From positions 1-5,373 of the forward strand of contig JAFVRL010000388.1 of the NCBI GenBank assembly GCA_017504325.1: DNA of 5,373 bases, read 5' to 3'. The stretch's first letter is position 1. Every line of letters begins with the position of its first letter. The notes beneath the pieces were generated by a model. The model was not told the origin of the DNA. It was given only the letters and a program-made list of their open reading frames with translations, and did no database searches. This document shows positions 1 to 5,373 of this stretch, piece by piece. The DNA comes from Lentisphaeria bacterium (GTDB lineage Bacteria; Verrucomicrobiota; Lentisphaeria; Victivallales; UBA1829). A program made the position numbers and the translations under genes.

Positions 1-1533
1 GGAAGGTTCGGATTTTTTGCCATTGCCGGGATTTTCTGTGCATTGGCAGTATTGACCCATCCATCCAGTGCGGTATTTGCAGTATTTGTATTTATTTACC
101 TTCTGGTAAGGGGGATACTGGGGAGGGGGCTTGTAAGCCGGAACAGGAAGATTTTTACAGCTTTTGCATTTATCCTTCCTGTCATACTGCTTACTTCTGT
201 ATGGTCGTATCATGTAAGCAAACTTGCAGCCCGGCCGGTTTTCATTCAGGGCAACAGTGGATTCAATCTTTATCTGGGGAACAGTTCAGGAGCTACAGGA
301 GCCTGTGACATTCCGCCCGGAAAAGCCTGGTATAAGATCCATGGGGAAAATGCCCGGGAAGCGGAAAAACAGGGAATGGGAGCTGATACTCTGTTTGTGA
401 AAAAAGCGATCGGGGAAAGTTTGAGAGATCCGGTGGAAAGTCTGGTAAGAACCGGGCGGAAAGTTCTGTATATCTTTTCGGCTTCGGAACTTTCCACATG
501 GTCGGATATTACGCCATTGAAAAAATGTTTCTTTCATAAATATCTTTTCCATTATTTCTTCCTGTTTCTTTCCATCTGTGCCGCCATGGTCTTTTTTACA
601 AGAATTTTCCAGAGACGGTTCCTCCATGACATGCGGTATTTCATCCTTCTTGGCTCCAGTGTGATCCTTGCCCAGCTCCTTACTGTAAGTGCCGGACGCT
701 ACCGCATGGGACTTCTGTTGGTACTTGCGGCGATCGCAAGTCTTCTTTTTGCATCTCCCGGCAGAACATTCAGTAAATACTGGAAGGCGGGGACTGCTTT
801 TGTTCTCTTTCTTGCTATTGGGATCGGGGGAATGGTTCTTGATATGAAGGCACGGGGCAGTGATCTGAAAGAATATTCACGCCTTCTGCTTGCAGAAGCA
901 CATCTGAAAAAAGGGGAAGTACGGCTTTGTGAGGAGGTGCTTCAACAGAAACCTTTGCATTATCATAAATTGGATGCCCAGTATTATGATCTTCTGGCAA
1001 AGGCAAGGATCATGGAAAAGGATTTTACCGGGGCAATAAAGATCCTGGAAGAAGCATTGCAGAAAGAGCCGGATGATTTTGCGCTTCTTATGAATTACGG
1101 AACACTTCTTCTGGAAATAAAAGAGTGGAAAAAGGCAAAAGATGTTTTTGATAAAGCTTCCCTTCTTCCTCATTCCCGCCGTAATATGACGGATCTGGAG
1201 TATAATTACGGATTGCTTGCCCAATACACCGGAAACTTTGCAGAAGCGGAACGCCGGTATCATGCCGTGTTATTGCTTGATCCGTTGTATGCAAAAGCAT
1301 TGAACAATCTTGGCGTATTGCTGATCCGTGCCGGGGAAGCCCTGCAGGCGGAACATTTTCTTTTACGGGCGTGCACTATGGAGGAAAAGAATGAACAGTA
1401 TTTCCTGAATCTTGCTGTTGCCCGGAAAATAGCCGGAAAATTTGCAGAAATGGAAAAAGCCTGTCGCAGGGCATTACTGCTGAATCCGCAATCCAAAGCA
1501 AAAATGCTTTTGCAGGAAAGCAATATAAAGTAA
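1..1533 (+). CDS. Membrane glycosyltransferase-like protein (GT-C/PMT type) with C-terminal TPR repeats, 5' truncated
   Basis: The reading frame is open to the left edge, so the gene begins upstream; 510 residues are visible, ending at TAA. What is seen: hydrophobic segments near residues 5-37 (probably two passes), 50-68, 184-203, 213-232, 236-251 and 263-282, with a roughly 115-residue hydrophilic loop between the third and fourth. The loop opens with GNSGFNLYLGN, a pattern typical of the large extracytoplasmic loop in GT39/ArnT-like proteins, and SAGRYRMGLLL (about 230-240) matches the conserved S-x-RYR-hydrophobic motif in a late membrane helix of that family. From about residue 325 to 498 there are five TPR-like helical pairs (for example NNLGVLLIRAG and YNYGLLAQYTGNFAEAERRY). 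By family knowledge such enzymes move a sugar from a polyprenyl-phosphate donor onto a lipid or protein outside the cytoplasmic membrane. The N-terminal loop that would carry the catalytic acidic residue is not in the window, so activity, donor and acceptor are unknown. It could instead be a non-catalytic TPR membrane protein of the same fold. Confidence 0.72.
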   Translation, partial: GRFGFFAIAGIFCALAVLTHPSSAVFAVFVFIYLLVRGILGRGLVSRNRKIFTAFAFILPVILLTSVWSYHVSKLAARPVFIQGNSGFNLYLGNSSGATGACDIPPGKAWYKIHGENAREAEKQGMGADTLFVKKAIGESLRDPVESLVRTGRKVLYIFSASELSTWSDITPLKKCFFHKYLFHYFFLFLSICAAMVFFTRIFQRRFLHDMRYFILLGSSVILAQLLTVSAGRYRMGLLLVLAAIASLLFASPGRTFSKYWKAGTAFVLFLAIGIGGMVLDMKARGSDLKEYSRLLLAEAHLKKGEVRLCEEVLQQKPLHYHKLDAQYYDLLAKARIMEKDFTGAIKILEEALQKEPDDFALLMNYGTLLLEIKEWKKAKDVFDKASLLPHSRRNMTDLEYNYGLLAQYTGNFAEAERRYHAVLLLDPLYAKALNNLGVLLIRAGEALQAEHFLLRACTMEEKNEQYFLNLAVARKIAGKFAEMEKACRRALLLNPQSKAKMLLQESNIK

Positions 1534-1540
1534 GCGGAGG

Positions 1541-1580
1541 AAACGGAGGAAGAATTTATTTTTCACTCCGTTTATTTTAT
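1541..1580 (+). terminator. Candidate intrinsic terminator between convergent genes
   Basis: Eight bases after the stop codon of the membrane protein gene, AAACGGAG (1541-1548) pairs perfectly with CTCCGTTT (1566-1573). The interior can pair further: GAAGAA (1549-1554) with TTTTTC (1559-1564), including one G-T wobble and leaving A1565 as a bulge, around a TTTA loop. The 3' arm runs into TTTATTTTATTT (1571-1582), a T-rich though interrupted tail on the + strand. On the - strand the sequence leaving the hairpin is CC-rich rather than T-rich, so it should work mainly for the + strand gene. Whether it also stops tyrA transcription is uncertain. The call rests on base pairing read by eye, without a folding energy. 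Confidence 0.68.
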
Positions 1581-1593
1581 TTCCGGTTGTTTT

Positions 1594-2475
1594 TCAGCAT
1601 TTCTTTGCTTTACGCCATTCCCTGATGAGTTCGCCGCCGTATGCAAATTCCTTTTCAAAGGCGTCAAAATCATTTTCCTCGATCATTTTTTTCATCCGGT
1701 AATACCGTTTTTCATGGTCTTCCAGAGCTTCGAGGACTGCTTCCCTGTTATTGGAAAGGATCTCTTTCCACATGCGGGGGGAGGATGCTGCCACCCGGAT
1801 AGTATCCCGGAAACCGCTTGCGGCACCGGCAAAACGCTGGGCTTTGAGTTTTTCATCCTCTTCATCCAGTACGCTTAATGCCAGAGCCGAAGAGATGATA
1901 TGGGGAACGTGACTTGTATGTGCCACAAGGGAATCATGTTCTTTTGCTCCGATACGGAGTGTTTTGCCTCCCACAGCTTTCCACAGATCTTCAATGCGGA
2001 TGATATTGTTTTCCTCCGCACCTTCCGGCGGGACGATAAAGATGGAGGCATTGTCATAGATCCCCGGGACAAGGGCATCGGGGCCGCTTAATTCCGTTCC
2101 CGCCATAGGGTGACTTCCGATAAAGGCGGCTTCCGCTTCCATTGCGGCATCTTCAATACAGCCTTTGACGCTTCCAATGTCTGTAAGGACGGCATCTTTC
2201 TGCATATAAGAAGAGTATTTCTTTATAAACTCACAGATCACAGGAACGGGAAGAGTGAGGATGATGATACTTCCTGTCCGGAAGGCTTCTTCCGGAGTAG
2301 CACAGATTCCGTCCAGATACCCGTCTTTCACAGCTTTTTCCGCCACCTCTTTTCTTCTGGCGTAACCATATACTTTATAGTTTTTTTCCTCTTTTCTTCT
2401 GCCCAGTTTCAGGGAGGAGGCAAGGGACATGGCAAGCATTCCCAGTCCCACGATCACGAGTCTTTCTTCCGCCAT
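1594..2475 (-). CDS. tyrA: Prephenate/arogenate dehydrogenase, monofunctional TyrA
   Basis: This 293-residue protein should oxidatively decarboxylate prephenate to 4-hydroxyphenylpyruvate (or arogenate to tyrosine), the tyrosine branch step of aromatic amino acid synthesis in the cytoplasm. An N-terminal Rossmann fold begins with IVGLGMLAMSLA (residues 8-19). Conserved family landmarks follow: TDIGSVKG (98-105, with Ser102), GSHPMAGTE (120-128, with the expected catalytic His122), HDSLVAHTSHVPH (180-192, with His189), and GFRDTIRVA (221-229, with Arg223 and Arg227), then SSPRMWKEILSNN in the helical dimerisation domain. There is no chorismate mutase domain and no C-terminal ACT domain, so tyrosine feedback through ACT is not expected. 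The ATG start is supported by a Shine-Dalgarno sequence and by the Rossmann motif lying at the usual distance. It is probably the downstream gene of an operon with uvrA. Unusually, the dinucleotide motif reads GLGMLA instead of GxGxxG, and strand 2 ends in YARR with no acidic residue, suggesting NADP+. Prephenate and arogenate preference cannot be separated by eye. Confidence 0.95.
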   Translation of the reverse strand: MAEERLVIVGLGMLAMSLASSLKLGRRKEEKNYKVYGYARRKEVAEKAVKDGYLDGICATPEEAFRTGSIIILTLPVPVICEFIKKYSSYMQKDAVLTDIGSVKGCIEDAAMEAEAAFIGSHPMAGTELSGPDALVPGIYDNASIFIVPPEGAEENNIIRIEDLWKAVGGKTLRIGAKEHDSLVAHTSHVPHIISSALALSVLDEEDEKLKAQRFAGAASGFRDTIRVAASSPRMWKEILSNNREAVLEALEDHEKRYYRMKKMIEENDFDAFEKEFAYGGELIREWRKAKKC

Positions 2476-2483
2476 TTTTTCTT

Positions 2484-2488
2484 TCCTT
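2484..2488 (-). promoter_or_regulatory. Shine-Dalgarno sequence for tyrA
   Basis: Read on the - strand, AAGGA lies within ATAAGGAAAGAAAAAATG, with eight bases between AAGGA and the ATG at 2475. It falls in the 24-base gap between the uvrA stop and the tyrA start and settles the choice of start codon. No room is left for a full promoter between the two genes, although one inside the end of uvrA cannot be excluded. Confidence 0.8.
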
Positions 2489-2499
2489 ATTTTATGATG

Positions 2500-5373
2500 T
2501 TATCTGCCTTTTGCATAGGGGACAGGATCTTTCAGGATCTCTGCAAGATATTTTCCGGTATAGGATGCGGGATTTTTTGCCACTTTTTCCGGAGTTCCTT
2601 CCGCAACAAGTCTGCCGCCGGCGTCCCCGCCTTCCGGACCCAGATCTATGATGTGGTCGGCTACTTTGATCACATCCAGATTGTGTTCGATGACAAGTAC
2701 GGTATTGCCTTTATCCCTTAACTTCATAAGGACATCAATAAGCTGCATGATGTCGTAGGAGTGAAGTCCGGTGGTTGGTTCATCCAGAATATAGAGCGTA
2801 TGACCTCTGGGGATCTTGGCCAGTTCCGTAGCAAGTTTCACTCTCTGTGCCTCCCCGCCGGAAAGGGTGGTTGCCGATTGTCCCAGAGTAATGTAACCGA
2901 GTCCCACATCCTGAAGGGTTTTCAGTTTCCGGTGAACATTGGAGACCGGTTCAAAAAAGTCCACAGCCTCATCCACAGTCATTTCCAGGATCTCTGCAAT
3001 ATTTTTCTTTTTGTATTTCACGAGAAGCGTCTCATCATTGAATCGTTTTCCGTGGCAGACGGAACAGGGAATATAGACATCCGGAAGAAATTGCATTTCG
3101 ATTTTTTTGATCCCGTCTCCTGCGCACTCTTCACATCTGCCGCCTTTCATATTGAAACTGAATCTTCCCGGACCGAAGCCCCGCATTTTGGATTCCGGAA
3201 GTTCGGAAAAAAGATTGCGGATGGTGCCGAAAAGTTCCGTATAAGTGGCTGGATTGCTTCTTGGAGTACGCCCGATGGGACTCTGGTCGATGACGATGGC
3301 TTTCCCTATATGTTCCAATCCTCTTATCTCTTTATACTTGCAGGGGGGAGGGGCACTTTCCAGTTCAAAATGCCGTTCCAATGCGCCCCGTAGAATACGG
3401 TTGACAAGAGAACTTTTTCCTGAACCGGATACTCCGGTAACGCAGGAAAATGTACCCAGCGGGATCTTGACATCAATATTTTTGAGATTGTTTTCCTCTG
3501 CCCCCAGGATCTCAAGAAATTTTCCGTTTCCGGTACTGCGGAACTGGGGCGTTTTGATCTGCATCGTCCCGGACATGAATTGTGCCGTAAGGGATCTGCG
3601 GGAGGTCATTACTTCCCGGGGCGTTCCTGCTGCAACAAGTTCGCCGCCGTGGATACCTGCTTTCGGCCCCAGATCCAGAAGGTAGTCCGCAGCAAACATG
3701 GTTTCCATATCATGTTCCACTACCACTACCGTATTTCCCAGATCCCGGAGTTTCCGCAAGGTGGCAAGCAGTTTCCCATTGTCCCTCTGATGCAGTCCGA
3801 TGGAAGGCTCATCCAGAATATACAAGACCCCTACAAGTCCGCTGCCCAGCTGGGTGGCAAGGCGTATCCTCTGTGCTTCCCCGCCGGAGAGAGTCCCGCT
3901 TTCCCTGTTCAATGTGAGATAGGATAACCCTACATCCTCCAGAAATTTCAGACGGGAAATGATCTCTTTTTTCACCTCTTTGATAATGGCGTTTTTCTCC
4001 ACATCCAGATCCAGTTTCTCCATGAAGGATTTGGCTTTTTCCACAGAAAGGGAACAGAATTCATAAATGGAAAGTCCGCCGACAGTTACAGCAAGACTCT
4101 CTTCCTTCAACCGTTTTCCCCTGCACTCCGGACAGGGACGGAATACCATGTACTCTTTCAGCCGTTCCCGGACGCTGTCGCTTTCTGTTTCCGCCTGCCT
4201 TCTCTGCATATTGGCAAGTATTCCTTCAAAGGGGGCGATCCATTTATGCAGTTTCCCCCGCATATAGAAACTCATGTCGATCTCCTCGTCCCCGCTTCCG
4301 TGAAGAAGTACATTCCTGATCTTTTCCGGAAGTTCCCGGAAAGGGGTGGAGAGCATTTCCGGCATATTGTAATGATTGGCAATGGATTTGAGAATATGGT
4401 TGTAGTAGATGATGAGATTGCGCGGGCCTCTCCGCCAGCCGGGGATGGCTCCCTTTTTGATGGATAAGGAATCATCGGGAACAACAAGACGCTCATCCAT
4501 GACCATCAATGCTCCCAGCCCGTTGCATTTGGGACAGGCTCCGAAAGGACTGTTGAAGGAAAAATGTCTGGGTTCCAGTTTGGGGATGCTTATTCCGCAA
4601 TCGGGACAGGCAAGGTGTTCACTTATGCGTTCCTCCTTCCACCTTTTTCCGGGATTGGCAGGATCGGTGTTCTGGATGAGAAGGATCATAAGTCCGTGAC
4701 CTGTTTTCAGAGCAGTCTCCACAGAATCGTTCAACCTGGATCGGTCGGTCTTTCCTGTGATGAGCCGGTCAACGACCGCTTCAATGTCATGCCTTTTTGT
4801 TTTGGCAAGATTCGGCATATCCTCACCCAGCATAACGATCTCCCCATCGATCCTTGCCCGTACAAAACCATCTTTGGCGATCTGGGTGAGAATGTCTTTG
4901 TGTTCCCCTTTTTTTCCTGTTATATAAGGAGTAAGGATCATCATTTGCAGCCCTTCCGGAAGTTTCAAAATCTTTTCACAAATGGTCTGGGGGGACTGGC
5001 TGGAGAGTTCCTTGCCGCATTTTGGACAGTGGGGGAGACCCGCATGGGCATACATAAGACGCAGATAGTCATAGATCTCGGTCACAGTCGCCACAATGGA
5101 ACGGGGATTGGAGGAGGCACTTCTCTGTTCAATGGCAATGGCAGGGGAGAGTCCTTCAATATGCCGTACTTTGGGCTTCTGCATCCGGTCGAGAAACTGG
5201 CGGGCGTAGGCGGAGAGACTCTCCACATATCTTCTCTGCCCTTCCGCATAGAGAGTATCAAAGGCAAGTGTGGACTTGCCGGAACCGCTTAATCCGGTAA
5301 TGACCGTAAGAGAGTTGCGGGGGATCCGTACATCAATATTTTTTAAATTGTGTTCTTCCGCCCCTTTGATAAA
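2500..5373 (-). CDS. uvrA: Excinuclease ABC subunit A (UvrA), N-terminus cut by window edge
   Basis: UvrA is the DNA-damage-recognising ATPase of nucleotide excision repair; it works as a dimer and loads UvrB at lesions. The frame is open to the right edge and shows 957 residues; the first visible residues, FIKGAEEHNLKNIDV, normally lie within about ten residues of the UvrA start, so almost the whole protein is present. An internal GTG at 5226 is Val in the conserved RRYVESLSAYARQFL and is not the start. Visible numbering: Walker A I GLSGSGKST (27-35); the UvrB-binding region after about 116; zinc cysteines 256, 259, 280 and 283; the insertion domain; CPEC at 414-417; signature LSGGE (495-499); Walker B I with Asp521 and Glu522; His554; Walker A II GVSGSGKSS (647-655); zinc cysteines 747, 750, 770 and 773; signature LSGGE (837-841); Walker B II with Asp864 and Glu865; His897. 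Both ATPase sites and both four-cysteine zinc modules are intact, so it should be functional. Its length matches the standard family, not the longer duplicated or shorter drug-resistance UvrA-like forms. The promoter lies outside the window. Confidence 0.98.
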   Translation of the reverse strand, partial: FIKGAEEHNLKNIDVRIPRNSLTVITGLSGSGKSTLAFDTLYAEGQRRYVESLSAYARQFLDRMQKPKVRHIEGLSPAIAIEQRSASSNPRSIVATVTEIYDYLRLMYAHAGLPHCPKCGKELSSQSPQTICEKILKLPEGLQMMILTPYITGKKGEHKDILTQIAKDGFVRARIDGEIVMLGEDMPNLAKTKRHDIEAVVDRLITGKTDRSRLNDSVETALKTGHGLMILLIQNTDPANPGKRWKEERISEHLACPDCGISIPKLEPRHFSFNSPFGACPKCNGLGALMVMDERLVVPDDSLSIKKGAIPGWRRGPRNLIIYYNHILKSIANHYNMPEMLSTPFRELPEKIRNVLLHGSGDEEIDMSFYMRGKLHKWIAPFEGILANMQRRQAETESDSVRERLKEYMVFRPCPECRGKRLKEESLAVTVGGLSIYEFCSLSVEKAKSFMEKLDLDVEKNAIIKEVKKEIISRLKFLEDVGLSYLTLNRESGTLSGGEAQRIRLATQLGSGLVGVLYILDEPSIGLHQRDNGKLLATLRKLRDLGNTVVVVEHDMETMFAADYLLDLGPKAGIHGGELVAAGTPREVMTSRRSLTAQFMSGTMQIKTPQFRSTGNGKFLEILGAEENNLKNIDVKIPLGTFSCVTGVSGSGKSSLVNRILRGALERHFELESAPPPCKYKEIRGLEHIGKAIVIDQSPIGRTPRSNPATYTELFGTIRNLFSELPESKMRGFGPGRFSFNMKGGRCEECAGDGIKKIEMQFLPDVYIPCSVCHGKRFNDETLLVKYKKKNIAEILEMTVDEAVDFFEPVSNVHRKLKTLQDVGLGYITLGQSATTLSGGEAQRVKLATELAKIPRGHTLYILDEPTTGLHSYDIMQLIDVLMKLRDKGNTVLVIEHNLDVIKVADHIIDLGPEGGDAGGRLVAEGTPEKVAKNPASYTGKYLAEILKDPVPYAKGR

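Noticed and set aside
43..45. TTG at 43 as the true start of the membrane protein gene
   Set aside because: The frame is open to base 1, and the residues before it continue a membrane helix, with no Shine-Dalgarno sequence; the gene is cut by the window edge.
877..1263. A 128-codon - strand open frame inside the membrane protein gene, with further ones at 286-627 and 1260-1523
   Set aside because: The + strand frame here encodes recognisable membrane and TPR sequence; the antisense products are low-complexity and rich in Phe, Cys and Ser, as expected of shadow frames.
1536..1626. GGAGG purine-rich stretch after the membrane protein stop, possibly a ribosome binding site for a further + strand gene
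   Set aside because: No start codon lies at a suitable distance; the next TTG, about 50 bases on, opens a frame of only about a dozen codons running into the tyrA 3' end.
4970..5030. A C-x2-C pair (visible residues 116 and 119) in the UvrB-binding region of UvrA as an unusual extra zinc site
   Set aside because: CPxCG at this place is common in UvrA proteins and no second cysteine pair lies nearby to complete a four-cysteine site.
4564..5292. A long open frame on the + strand (242 codons) opposite uvrA, with others at 2761-3393 and 2110-2721
   Set aside because: They lie entirely opposite well-conserved uvrA or tyrA coding sequence, resemble no family and have no convincing ribosome binding sites; they are by-products of codon use in the real genes.

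Overview
This window looks like ordinary bacterial chromosome: three protein genes fill almost all of it. Base composition is moderate (neither strongly AT- nor GC-rich). A multi-pass membrane protein with a C-terminal TPR tail resembles the GT39/PMT-type proteins common in Gram-negative and PVC-group bacteria (Lentisphaerota, Verrucomicrobiota and relatives). That taxonomic guess is weak, because it rests on protein style rather than on a marker gene. No phage, transposon, CRISPR, tRNA or rRNA signal was found.

Layout: positions 1-1533 (+ strand) hold the 3' part of a gene for an integral membrane protein. It looks like the C-terminal half of a GT-C fold (PMT/ArnT-like) glycosyltransferase fused to about five TPR repeats; its N-terminus, including the expected catalytic region, lies outside the window. 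A 60-base convergent gap (1534-1593) follows, containing a long A/T-tailed hairpin that is a good candidate terminator for the + strand gene. On the - strand, reading leftward from the right edge, come uvrA (5373 to 2500, missing only the first few codons) and, 24 bases after its stop, tyrA (2475 to 1594). The short gap carries a clear Shine-Dalgarno sequence for tyrA, so the two are probably co-transcribed.

The genes have unrelated roles: UvrA is the damage-sensing ATPase of nucleotide excision repair, TyrA makes the tyrosine precursor from prephenate (or arogenate), and the membrane protein probably modifies a cell-surface or periplasmic molecule with sugar. Nothing indicates a new multi-gene system. 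The points most worth a second look are residues in TyrA that suggest NADP+ rather than NAD+ use, the TPR tail on the membrane glycosyltransferase-like protein, and the uvrA-tyrA pairing.
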